A stretch of 64,000 nt of DNA. Source: Peteryoungia wuzhouensis (GTDB taxonomy: Bacteria; Pseudomonadota; Alphaproteobacteria; Rhizobiales; Rhizobiaceae). Both the position numbers and the translations under genes were made by a program. The stretch covers positions 310,001 through 374,000 of the forward strand of contig NZ_QJRY01000001.1 in assembly GCF_003205195.1 (NCBI RefSeq), in the 5' to 3' direction. The notes below the pieces were generated by a model. The model did no database searches. It was not told the origin of the DNA and saw only the letters and a list, made by a program, of their open reading frames with translations. Shown here in pieces: positions 25,356 through 34,500 of this stretch. Positions within the stretch are counted from its first letter, which is position 1. The number at the start of each line of letters is the position of its first letter.

Positions 25356-26690
25356 TCAGAGCTTGCCTTCGTCCTCGAAGACTTCGGTCCAGTCCTTGAC
25401 GAGACCGTCGAGTGCTTCCTTGGCGGTTCCCTGGCCGGCCACGACATAATCGTGGAAGCGCTTCTGGGAGGCCTGCAGCAGCGAGGCGTAAGACGGCTCA
25501 GCCCAGAAGTCCTTCACGATCGCCATGGAATCGAGGAAGGTCTGGGCATAGGGCTGGCTGGTGGCAAAGCCCGGATCCTCGACGACGGAGCGGAGCGCCG
25601 AATAGCCGCCGAGCGACCACCACTTGTTCTGGATTTCCGGCTGGGCGAACCACTTGATGTATTCGAGCGCCGCATCCTGCTTGGAGGAGGCTGCGACCAC
25701 CGAGATGCCCTGGCCGCCGAGCTGGGCAAACTGCTTGCCGTCGGGGCCGGCCGGATTGGGGAAATAACCCGACTTGTCGCCACCGACATTGGCGTCGGCA
25801 TGGATGCCGGGCCAGATGAAGGCGAAGTTCATCTGCAGTGCCACCTGGCCTGACTTATAGGCGTCGATATTCTCGGACATATAGGTGTCGGAGGAGCCGG
25901 GCGGCGTGCAGCAGTCGTAGAGGGCCTTGTAGTATTCGAGGCCGGCGATCGACTGGGGCGAGTTGACGAAACCTTCGAGTTCGTAGGGTTTGGCCGGATT
26001 GTCATACTGGAAGCCGAAGGAATAGAGCACGTCCATGGCGCCCATGGTGATGCCTTCCGAGCCACGCTCGGTGTAGATCGCGGCGCCATAGACCTTCTTG
26101 CCGTCGATATCGCGACCCTGGAAGAACTCGGCGATGTCCTTGAGTTCAGCGAAGGTCTTCGGCACAGCGAGGTCGCGGCCGTATTTCGTCTTGAATTCGG
26201 CCTGCAATTCGGGACGGGAGAACCAGTCCTTGCGATAGGTCCAGCCGACCACGTCGCCGAAGGCCGGCAGTGCCCAGTAGTTCGGCGAGTTCTTCGGCCA
26301 TTCGGCATAACCGACGACGGTTGCCGGGATGAAGTCCTCCATCTTGATCCCTTCCTTTTCGAAGAAATCATTGAGCTTCACATATTGACCGTTTTCGGCC
26401 GCACCGCCGATCCACTGGCTGTCGCCGATCATCAGATCGCAGAGCTTGCCGCCGGAATTCAGCTCGTTGAGCATGCGGTCGGCGAAATTCGGCCAGGGCA
26501 CGAATTCGAACTTCATCTTGTGGCCGGACTTGGCCTCAAAATCCTTTGATAGTTCGACCAGGGCATTGGCCGGGTCCCAGGCGGCCCAGCACAGGGTCAG
26601 GTCCTCAGCCTTGGCAGCGCTGGCGCCGGATAGGCTTGCCCAGACAAGGGCGCCGGCCGCGACTGATGATTTCAGGAATGCGGATGTCAT
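25356..26690 (-). CDS. ABC transporter substrate-binding protein (sugar/polyol type)
   Basis: 444 residues from ATG 26690, with GGGAGGAG upstream. The N-terminal signal peptide ends near SAAKA-ED. The mature protein is a type 1-like extracellular solute-binding protein (KFEFVPWPNFADRMLNEL, YWALPAFGDVVGWTYRKDWF). Aromatic residues are frequent, as in polyol and sugar binders. First gene of the transporter operon and divergent from a LacI-type regulator. The ligand is not determinable; the kinase at the end of the operon points to dihydroxyacetone, glycerol or a tetritol derivative. Confidence 0.9.
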   Translation of the reverse strand: MTSAFLKSSVAAGALVWASLSGASAAKAEDLTLCWAAWDPANALVELSKDFEAKSGHKMKFEFVPWPNFADRMLNELNSGGKLCDLMIGDSQWIGGAAENGQYVKLNDFFEKEGIKMEDFIPATVVGYAEWPKNSPNYWALPAFGDVVGWTYRKDWFSRPELQAEFKTKYGRDLAVPKTFAELKDIAEFFQGRDIDGKKVYGAAIYTERGSEGITMGAMDVLYSFGFQYDNPAKPYELEGFVNSPQSIAGLEYYKALYDCCTPPGSSDTYMSENIDAYKSGQVALQMNFAFIWPGIHADANVGGDKSGYFPNPAGPDGKQFAQLGGQGISVVAASSKQDAALEYIKWFAQPEIQNKWWSLGGYSALRSVVEDPGFATSQPYAQTFLDSMAIVKDFWAEPSYASLLQASQKRFHDYVVAGQGTAKEALDGLVKDWTEVFEDEGKL

Positions 26691-26871
26691 GACGTTCTCC
26701 TCCCAAAACGATGTCCCGACCTCCATCGGCACACCTGCAACGCCCCCTCCAGGGCAAAAATGCAATGCGGAATTCTCCGGGATCCGAGGCCTTCTCTCCT
26801 CCGATCCGATGACGTCGACGGCACACGCATCGCATGCGCAGCCGCTCTCCTCGACGTTGGATATCTTGTAA

Positions 26872-26889
26872 TTGAGGTGCGCACCTCAA
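26872..26889. promoter_or_regulatory. Operator 1 for LacI-type regulator
   Basis: Perfect 18-bp palindrome TTGAGGTGCGCACCTCAA, in the space between the divergent binding-protein operon and the regulator gene. Its centre is a CG step, as in LacI-family operators. An identical copy lies 30 bp away. Confidence 0.88.
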
Positions 26890-26901
26890 CGCAAGTTAAT
26901 T

Positions 26902-26919
26902 TTGAGGTGCGCACCTCAA
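26902..26919. promoter_or_regulatory. Operator 2 for LacI-type regulator
   Basis: Second identical TTGAGGTGCGCACCTCAA palindrome. The centre-to-centre distance of 30 bp (about three helical turns) puts both on one DNA face, suited to cooperative binding by a tetrameric LacI-type repressor that controls both the transporter operon and itself. Confidence 0.88.
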
Positions 26920-26991
26920 TTTCTTGCTTTTCGTTTGAATTTGTTGGAAAAGTCTTTTGCAGCCCTCACGCCCGGACATTCGAAAGGCCCC

Positions 26992-28020
26992 ATGAGACCC
27001 ACCGCCAAAGACCTCGCGGAAGCCGCAGGCGTCAGCCTCGCCACGGTCGATCGCGTGCTGAACGATCGCCCCAATGTGAGCGAGAAGGCGGCACGTCTGG
27101 TCAACGAGGCGATCGGCCGGATCGGCTTCGTGCGCAATCCGGCAGCGGTGAACCTCGCGCGCAACCGGACCTACCGCTTCCGCTTCGTTCTGCCGCTGGC
27201 GGGCGACCAGTATCTGCAGGAATTGCTGGCGCAGGTGGCGGAAGCGCGGGAGGCGCTGCGCGGCGACCTCACCGATATCGACGTGGCCCAAGTGCCGGTC
27301 AGCGATCCGCATGCGCTGGCAAAGTATCTCGCCTCCCTCGACCCGGAGCAGATCGACGGTGTCGCGATCATGGCGCCGGAATCGCCGCAGGTGCGCGATG
27401 CCATGGCCCGCCTGATCGAGCGCGGCATCAAGGTGGTGCAGTTCCTTTCCGGCCAGGAAAAGCTGCCGACGGCGGATTTCGTCGGGGTGAACAACTTTGC
27501 CGCCGGCGCCACGGCTGGCAAGATCGTCGGGCGCTTCTTAGGCCAGACGCCGGCCAAGATCATGGTGGTGGCCGAAACCATGATGGCGCAGGACAGCATC
27601 GAGCGCCGGCTGGGCTTCGACAAGATTATTCGCGGCCAGTTTGTACACTTAAGCCCCCTGCCCTCGCTGGAGACCTATGGCGACGAGCGGCGGGCAGCCC
27701 AGGTAATCGGGCGGATGCTGGAGCACAATCCCGATATCGGCGGTGTCTATGTGCTGAGTTCGGAAGCGCGTATTCCGATCTCGGCCATTGAGGCGGTGAC
27801 CGATCCAAGACGGTTTACTGTCGTGGTGCATGAGCGCACGCCGTTCAGCGAGGAGGCGTTGTGCGACGAGAGAATCGACGCCGTCATTGCGCAAAATCCT
27901 GGCCATGCGGTGCGCAGTGCCGCGCGTATCATGCGGGCTCGGGTCGAGCAGCGCGCGCCGCTCGCCTCGCAGGAGACGATCCGGATCGAGATCCTGCTCA
28001 AGGAAAACCTGACGCCGTGA
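26992..28020 (+). CDS. LacI-family transcriptional regulator with periplasmic-binding-protein-like sensor
   Basis: 342 residues from ATG 26992 (GAAAGG upstream). The N-terminal LacI HTH is TAKDLAEAAGVSLATVDRVL with the hinge to residue 55. The rest is a sugar-binding sensor of the type found in ribose/xylose-binding regulators (VAIMAPESPQVRDAMARLIE, FVGVNNFAAGATAGKIVGRF). It is divergent from the ABC/dihydroxyacetone kinase operon, with twin operators in between, so it is the pathway repressor. Confidence 0.9.
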   Translation: MRPTAKDLAEAAGVSLATVDRVLNDRPNVSEKAARLVNEAIGRIGFVRNPAAVNLARNRTYRFRFVLPLAGDQYLQELLAQVAEAREALRGDLTDIDVAQVPVSDPHALAKYLASLDPEQIDGVAIMAPESPQVRDAMARLIERGIKVVQFLSGQEKLPTADFVGVNNFAAGATAGKIVGRFLGQTPAKIMVVAETMMAQDSIERRLGFDKIIRGQFVHLSPLPSLETYGDERRAAQVIGRMLEHNPDIGGVYVLSSEARIPISAIEAVTDPRRFTVVVHERTPFSEEALCDERIDAVIAQNPGHAVRSAARIMRARVEQRAPLASQETIRIEILLKENLTP

Positions 28021-28213
28021 TACAGCCGGCATCGGCGCCATCGGTGGGGTTGGTGACAGCACAAGAGGGTGTTTGCACCCGCAATTGTTACAAGTCATCA
28101 CGCAATGCGATAAACGGTCACTTAAAATGACCGAAGAAATCGCTTCAGGATGATGCACTGCGGTCGAGACTTTGGTAGTGGGCATGCACGAGTATTGTAA
28201 TCCGGAATCGAAA

Positions 28214-29533
28214 ATGACCCTGAAAAGCCCGGTGCCCCTGACGCAGATCCCGCATAACGACCTGTATCGCAAGGGCGACGTCTTCGTTCTCTTTGGTGAA
28301 TTGTTCGGTCGCGGTTATGTCACCGGCCTGCTGGAACAGGCGAAGAAGGCCGGCATGGAGATCATCGGGATCACCGTTGGTCGCCGCGACGAGCACAACA
28401 AGCTGCGTCCGCTGAACGATGAGGAACTCGCCCAAGCCGAAGCCAATCTCGGCGGCCGGATCATCAACATTCCCGCCATGGCCGGCTTCGATCTCGATGC
28501 GCCGGAAGGCGAGCCGACGCTGACGGACCTGCTTTCGGCGCTGACGCTGGAAAACTGGGAAACCGAAAAGCTCGACTGGGCGCATATCGAAAAGTGCCGC
28601 GATGTCGGCGTGAAGCGCTTCCAGGACGCGGTCGCCAAGATCATGGCCGAGCTTGAAGGCATGATTGCCGATGGCAAGAACGTGCATTTCGCCCACACCA
28701 TGGCCGGCGGCATTCCGAAGGCCAAGGTCTTCCTCGTCATTGCCAACCGCATCTACAAGGGTCGCGGCGCGCGCCACATGTCGTCGCAGGTGCTCTTGGA
28801 AAGCGATCTCGGCAAGCTGATCCTGCAGAACTTCGACGAAGTCTCGGCCAACACCTTCCGCCACCTGATCGAAGGCAGTGCTGCCATCCGCGCCCGCATC
28901 GAAAAGAGCGGCGGCCAGGTGCGTTATTCGGCCTATGGCTATCACGGCACCGGCATCCTGATCGGCGACGACTATCGCTGGCAGACCTATACGAACTACA
29001 CCCAGGGCTATGCCAAGATGAAGCTCGAGGCGATTGCCGAGGAGGCTTACGCTTCCGGTATCAAGGCGACCGTGTTCAACTGCCCCGAGATCCGCACCAA
29101 TTCGTCCGACGTCTTCGCCGGCATCGAGCTGCCGCTTCTGCCGCTCCTGAAGGCGCTCAAGAAGGAAAACGGTGGCGCGCGGGCTGAGAAGATCTGGGCC
29201 GATTGCGAAGCGCTGCTGGTCGAGGGTGCTACCATCGACGACGTGCTCAAAAAGATCGCCGATTTCCAGGTCAGCGATGTGATGGAGCCGTTCTACGACT
29301 TCAACAAGTGGCCGATGCCGAACAGCCAGGGCCAGTCCGACATCACCATCGGCACCTCGACCGAGATTGCCCAGATGCACAAGGACGGCAAGGCGCTGAT
29401 CTCGGACTATCTGAGCGTGCTCGTGGTCGAGGCAACCGGCGCTCTGATCTTCGGTGAAATCGCGCATCCCTCGGCGCCGGTCATCTGGCTGAACCATGAT
29501 GTGGTGGCGCGGCAGATTAACAAGGCTGGCTGA
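28214..29533 (+). CDS. FabMG-like protein (possible enoyl-ACP reductase family)
   Basis: 439 residues from ATG 28214. The sequence is well conserved in style: FVLFGELFGRGYVTGLLEQA near the N-terminus, FAHTMAGGIPKAKVFL, RYSAYGYHGTGILIGDDYRW and FNCPEIRTNSSDVFAGIELP. From memory it corresponds to the proteins named after FabMG, an enoyl-ACP reductase type described as triclosan-tolerant. No classical SDR YxxxK signature is obvious to me, so the enzymatic role is tentative. It is a single gene followed by a strong terminator at 29570-29597. Confidence 0.6.
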   Translation: MTLKSPVPLTQIPHNDLYRKGDVFVLFGELFGRGYVTGLLEQAKKAGMEIIGITVGRRDEHNKLRPLNDEELAQAEANLGGRIINIPAMAGFDLDAPEGEPTLTDLLSALTLENWETEKLDWAHIEKCRDVGVKRFQDAVAKIMAELEGMIADGKNVHFAHTMAGGIPKAKVFLVIANRIYKGRGARHMSSQVLLESDLGKLILQNFDEVSANTFRHLIEGSAAIRARIEKSGGQVRYSAYGYHGTGILIGDDYRWQTYTNYTQGYAKMKLEAIAEEAYASGIKATVFNCPEIRTNSSDVFAGIELPLLPLLKALKKENGGARAEKIWADCEALLVEGATIDDVLKKIADFQVSDVMEPFYDFNKWPMPNSQGQSDITIGTSTEIAQMHKDGKALISDYLSVLVVEATGALIFGEIAHPSAPVIWLNHDVVARQINKAG

Positions 29534-29569
29534 TCGGGCAAAGCGAATAGGCAGTAGCCAATAGGTGGA

Positions 29570-29597
29570 TGCCGGGAGCTTGCTTCCGGCATTTTTT
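29570..29597 (+). terminator. Rho-independent terminator after the FabMG-like gene
   Basis: TGCCGG pairs with CCGGCA around GAGCTTGCTT, followed by TTTTTTATTT. Located 36 bases after the stop codon. Confidence 0.88.
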
Positions 29598-29610
29598 ATT
29601 TGCGAGGGAT

Positions 29611-29738
29611 CGTCATCCTCGGCCTTGTGCCGAGGATCTACTGCCGCTGCTATTTGCTCGACGTTTATAGCCTTTCCCTCGGGCCTCCCATTCATCGCCA
29701 CCCTTTGCAGATCCTCGGCACACGGCCGAGGATGACGG
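29611..29738. repeat. RIME-like palindromic intergenic element, copy 1
   Basis: The ends are inverted copies of the same hairpin: CGTCATCCTCGG...CCGAGGATCT at the left, and AGATCCTCGG...CCGAGGATGACG at the right. Each end also folds on itself. A shorter relative occurs at 52489-52574. Typical Rhizobiales interspersed repeat. Confidence 0.75.
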
Positions 29739-29916
29739 CCTGTATCACGCATGGTCTCCTGCCCGCCGGATGGCTCGGCGCTCAGCACCACCCCATAAGC
29801 CCTTTTGCGGGGGCGAACCGTTCGGCGTCTCGCACGGCTGGACTTGTCGCCCGGATGCTGGCACGTCCGTGATCAGTTGTCTGACAAATCGAGTCGTCCA
29901 CAAATCGAGTCGTCCC

Positions 29917-31086
29917 ATGCGTATTCCCCCGCAGTTTCGCGTCTATATCGCCTTCTTCCTGTTCGCCATGTCCACCGGCGCGATGTTTTCGCGCCTGCCG
30001 GACCTGCAGGCGCATTTGTCGGTGAACAAGGCCGAACTGGGGATGACGCTGATCGGCATGGCGATCGGGTCGCTGATTTCGCTGACCTTCTCCTCGCCGC
30101 TGATCGTCAAGCTTGGCACGCGTACGACGCTGGCCATTTCGCTGCTCGGCGTCATGGCGCTTTTGTCGACCATTCCGCTGTTGCCCAATGCACCCTCGGT
30201 CTTTGCCACGCTCTTCGTCATGGGCCTGCTCGCCGGCGCGCTGGAAATCTGCCTGAACGTCGAGATCGGACGGATCGAGGCCGAAATCGGCTTCGGCATC
30301 ATGAACCGGGCGCATGGCTGCTGGAGCCTCGGTTTCTTCGTCACCGCCATCACCGCCTCGCTGGTGCGCCAGGCCGAGATCAGCATGCAGATGCATATGC
30401 ATGCACTGCTGGGCGTGATGTTCGTGATCGGAGCAGTGACGGTCGGCGGCATGAAAAATGCGCCGCATCTCCCCCATGTCGGCGCCGCGCAAGACCAGCC
30501 GCATTTCGCCCTGCCGACGCTCGGCCTGCTGCCGCTCTGCATCATCGGCACCTCGGCCTTCCTGATCGAGGGCGCCGGCATCGACTGGTCGACGATCTAC
30601 ATGAATGAGGTTTTCGAGGTCTCGCCCTTCATCTCCGGCTCGGGCCTCACCCTGTTTGCCTTCTTCATGGCGCTTGCCCGGCTGACCATCGATCCCGTCG
30701 TTGATCGGCATGGCGCGCGGCTTGTCGGGCGTGTGCTCTTGACGGTGGCCGCATTCGGCATCGCGCTGGCGTGGGTCGCGCCGCATCCTTATGTGGCGCT
30801 TCTCGGCTTCGCGCTGATGGGGGCCGGCTGCAGCGCGGTCTATCCCATGGCGGTGACCGCCGCTGCCCAGCGTACGGACCGGCCGGCCGTGGTCAACGTG
30901 GCGGCGATTGCGCAGATGGCCTTTGTCGTCTTTTTCCTCGGCCCGCCGCTTCTCGGCTTCGTTGCGGAAACCTTCGGCATCCGCAATGCCTACCTCGTCT
31001 GCCTGCCGCTGGTGCTGGGTTCGATCCTGGCCAGTTCGGCACTGCCGGTGCGGGTGATCAAGGCCGGGCGAGAGGCCGCGGCGTGA
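29917..31086 (+). CDS. MFS transporter (YbjJ/FucP-like)
   Basis: 389 residues from ATG 29917, about twelve membrane spans. It begins VYIAFFLFAMSTGAMFSRLP and has the loop VDRHGARLVGR between transmembrane helices 8 and 9. The fold resembles the YbjJ/FucP branch of sugar or unknown-substrate exporters and importers. The histidine-rich stretch MQMHMHALLG lies in one loop. Convergent with the lysozyme-inhibitor gene; substrate unknown. Confidence 0.85.
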   Translation: MRIPPQFRVYIAFFLFAMSTGAMFSRLPDLQAHLSVNKAELGMTLIGMAIGSLISLTFSSPLIVKLGTRTTLAISLLGVMALLSTIPLLPNAPSVFATLFVMGLLAGALEICLNVEIGRIEAEIGFGIMNRAHGCWSLGFFVTAITASLVRQAEISMQMHMHALLGVMFVIGAVTVGGMKNAPHLPHVGAAQDQPHFALPTLGLLPLCIIGTSAFLIEGAGIDWSTIYMNEVFEVSPFISGSGLTLFAFFMALARLTIDPVVDRHGARLVGRVLLTVAAFGIALAWVAPHPYVALLGFALMGAGCSAVYPMAVTAAAQRTDRPAVVNVAAIAQMAFVVFFLGPPLLGFVAETFGIRNAYLVCLPLVLGSILASSALPVRVIKAGREAAA

Positions 31087-31098
31087 GGCTCATTGCCG

Positions 31099-31527
31099 TC
31101 AGTTGGCCAATGCCACCAGTTCGTCGGGGGTCGGGTCGCCGAAGAATTTGACGCCGAGTTCGGCGTCGGAAACCTTGAGGACCGCATGTTTGCCATCGGC
31201 GGAAAAGATCGCGACCAGCCGGCTCGCATCACAACGGCCGGCCTCGCAGGCGCGAAACAGCTGCCGCCTTTCGCCCGAAACCACGACCTCTTCGGATGCG
31301 AGCGCCACATAACGCGGCTGGCTGACCAGAGTGCGGACCCAGAAGGGCAGCCCCGGTTTGCCCTTGATCATGTCCATGAGACTGTCTCGATGAACCGCCG
31401 AGGTTTCAAGAACCTTGGGCAGGAAGTTGCCGGAGAGGGAAGTGTCGGGAAGACCGTCCGTGTCTTGCGTCGCGGCAGGGGCCGCGAGCGACAACACCAT
31501 CAGAGCGGTGAGAATGGAGCGTCGCAT
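31099..31527 (-). CDS. Ivy-type c-type lysozyme inhibitor, periplasmic
   Basis: 142 residues from ATG 31527; a GTG one codon upstream is possible. The signal peptide ends near APAATQ. The mature part resembles Ivy: a Cys pair in CEAGRCDASR, in the place of the family CKPHDC loop, followed by LVAIFSADGKHAVLKVSD and the C-terminal FFGDPTPDELVAL. Such proteins block host or predator lysozyme in the periplasm. Its start overlaps the smc stop as TGATG, so it is translated from the smc message. Confidence 0.72.
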   Translation of the reverse strand: MRRSILTALMVLSLAAPAATQDTDGLPDTSLSGNFLPKVLETSAVHRDSLMDMIKGKPGLPFWVRTLVSQPRYVALASEEVVVSGERRQLFRACEAGRCDASRLVAIFSADGKHAVLKVSDAELGVKFFGDPTPDELVALAN

Positions 31528-34500
31528 CACACCAGATCCCGCTCGCGCAGCGCCTCTGCCGTCTGCAGGTCGACGGAGACGAGCTGGCTGACACCCTGTT
31601 CAGCCATCGTCACGCCGAAGAGGCGGTTCATGCGGGCCATGGTGATGGGGTTGTGGGTGATGATGACGAAGCGGGTCTCGGTGGAGGCGGCCATCTCGTC
31701 CATCAGGTTGCAGTAGCGCTCGACATTGTGGTCGTCGAGCGGTGCGTCGACTTCGTCGAGCACGCAGATCGGCGCGGGGTTGGTGAGGAAGACCGCGAAG
31801 ATGAGCGCCATGGCGGTGAGCGCCTGCTCGCCGCCCGAGAGCAGCGTCATGGTCTGCGGCTTCTTGCCCGGCGGGCGCGCGAGGATTTCGAGACCGGCTT
31901 CCAGCGGGTCGTCGCTTTCGATCAGCTGCAGCTCGGCGGTACCGCCGTTGAACAGGTGGGTGAAAAGGCGCTGGAACTGGGCGTTGACGACGTCGAAAGC
32001 GGCGAGCAGGCGTTCGCGGCCCTCGCGGTTGAGGCTCTGGATCGCGCCGCGCAGCTTGCGGATCGCATCGATGATGTCGTCGCGCTCCTTGATCAGGGCG
32101 GCGAGCTTGTCCGACAGTTCCTTCTGCTCTTCTTCGGCGCGGAGGTTCACGGCGCCCAAGCGCTCGCGCTCCATCTTCAGGCGGTCGACATTGCGCTCGA
32201 CCTCGCGCAGGTCGCCGATCTGCGAGGGGTCTTTCAGGCCCGTCAGGCGGAAGGCCTCGTGCGGGGGCACGTTCAGCGCTTCGGCGATGCGGGCCTCGGC
32301 ATCGACGCGCCATTCCTTGGCCGAGACCAGGCGCTCTTCGGCGCGGCCGCGCTTTTCCCTGGATTCGGCGAGTTCGGCGAGCGCGGCGGCGGCCTTCTGG
32401 TCAGCCTCGCGCTGACGGGTTTCGGCGTCGACCAGGCGGTCGGCGGCGTCGCGGCGGTCCTTTTCGGCCTTGTCGAGGGCGGACATCAAGGCGCGACGCT
32501 TGTCCTCGAATTCATCGGGCGCCATTTCGAGATCGGTGATCTCCTCGCGGGCTTCTGCCTCGCGTTCGCGCAGGGTCGCGATGTGTTCTTGCGCCGATTT
32601 GGCGCGGTTCTGCCAGTTCTGCTTTTCCTGGCGGATCGCAAGAATGCGGCGGCGGCGCATCTCGTCTTCGCGGGCAAGCCCTTCGAACCGGGCACGGGCT
32701 TCGGCGAGCAGGCCACGGTCGCGCGCAACCACGGCTTCGGCTTCCCTGAGGCGGGCATCAAGGGCGGAGAGATCGGGCGTCTCCTCCATCTCGATGCGGG
32801 CGGTCTCTTCCTGCTCGACGATCTCCTCGATCTGAGCTTTCAGGCCGTTCACCGCCTCCTCGATCACCTCGCGGCGGCGGATGAGATCGCCCGAGGCGCG
32901 TTCGGCCTGAGCGAGCGCGTCGCGGGCTTCGGCGAGCGCGCGCACCGTCAGGCGGCTGCGGTCGCGGGCATCCGTGAGGCGAGCTTCCTCAGTGCGGATG
33001 GCGTCGGCGGCCTCAGCGAGGCGATCCTCGGCCTCGACCATCTGGTCGCGGGCTTCCTCGGTCTCGATCTCGATTTCGGCGAGGCGGTTCTTCTGAGCAA
33101 GGCGGAGCGCTGCCGCACTCGGGGCATCGGCGCCGGTGACATGGCCATCCCAGCGATAGACGGCGCCGTCGCGGGTGACGAGGCGCTGGCCGGGCGCGAG
33201 GCTCGCCATCAGGCGGAGGGCGTCAACTTCTTCGACCACGCCGATCTGGCGGAGCGCTCGGGCGAGGGCTGCGGGTGCACGGACATGGGCGATGAGCGGC
33301 TGTGCGCCGGACGGCAGCGCCGGATCCCCTGCTCCGTCGCCATTGCCATGCCAGTGGGCGGGGGCGGATGGGTCGAGGGCGCTGTCGAGGTCGTCGCCAA
33401 GCGCGGCACCGAGCGCCGTTTCATAGCCGCGATCGACGGAGAGGTCGTCGGCGACGGGCGGGAAGTCGCCGGTTGTTGTCGAAGCCAGGATGCGGGCGAT
33501 GGTGCGGGCTTCGGTCTCCAGACCGTTGACCCGCGCACGGGCGGCTTCGAGCGGCTGGCGCAGGTGGCTTTCGGTGCGGCGCGCCTCGGCAAGCGCTGCC
33601 TCGGCTTCCATAGCGGCGCTTTCGGCATCGGCGACGGCCTGTTCGGCGATCTCGACCATTTCGCGCTTTTCGTCCGGATCGGGCAGAGCCGCGATGCGGT
33701 CGGAGATGTCGGAGAGTTCGCGGGAAGCGTCCGACACCTGGCGTTCAAGCCTTGCGCGGCGCTCAGCGAGATCGCGGATGGCGCGGTCCAGCTGGTTGCG
33801 GCCGGCGGCGGCTTCGGCGCGCTCGGCGGTGAGCCGGGTGAAATCGCGTTCGCTGTCGGCAAGGGTCGCCGCAGCCGCGTCGAAGGCTTCTTTCGCCTCT
33901 TCGGCAAAGCGGCCGGCATCGGCGAGGATTTCCTCGAGTTCGGCCTCTTCTTCCGCCAGCCGCTGGATGACCTCGGCGTTTTCGGAAACCAGACGCTCCT
34001 CGCGGCGGATGTCCTCGTCGAGCTGGGCGAGCCGGCGGGTGAGCTCGTCGCGGCGGCGGAGGATGCGGCTGGCCTCCTCGTCTAGCTGGCTGCGGGCAAT
34101 CTGCAGGCGCTGGAGGGCGGCGGCGCATTTCGCCTCCTCCTCACGCAGTTCCGGCATCTTCAGGCTGGCGACGGCCTGCAGCTTGGCCGCCTCCATCTGG
34201 AAGTTCGCCTTTTCGGCGACAATGGACATGGCCTGGTTGAGGGCGCTTTCCGCCTCGCCCTCGGCCTGTTTCGCCTGCGCCCAGCGGATATGCAGGAGCA
34301 TCGCCTCATGGGCGCGGATATCGGCCGACAGCTGCTTGAAGCGGTTGGCCTGGCGGGCCTGGCGTTTCAGGCTCTCGATCTGGCTTTCGAGCTGGGCGGT
34401 GATGTCTTCCAGCCGCTCCAGATTGGTTTCGGCGGCGCGAAGCCTGAGTTCGGCCTCGTGGCGGCGGGAATGCAGGCCGGAAATGCCGGCGGCCTCTTCC

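Larger units (their letters stand above)
29534..29916. other. Intergenic region with terminator and palindromic repeat element
   Basis: It contains the terminator at 29570-29597 and a RIME-like element at 29611-29738, then the MFS gene leader. No additional gene is visible. Confidence 0.7.

Noticed and set aside
28145-29791. 548-codon open frame antisense to the FabMG-like gene
   Set aside because: Shadow of a well-supported gene; it also crosses the terminator and repeat.
31653-34085. 810-codon open frame antisense to smc
   Set aside because: It is the mirror of the high-GC, coiled-coil smc reading frame; its product has no family motifs and no ribosome site.
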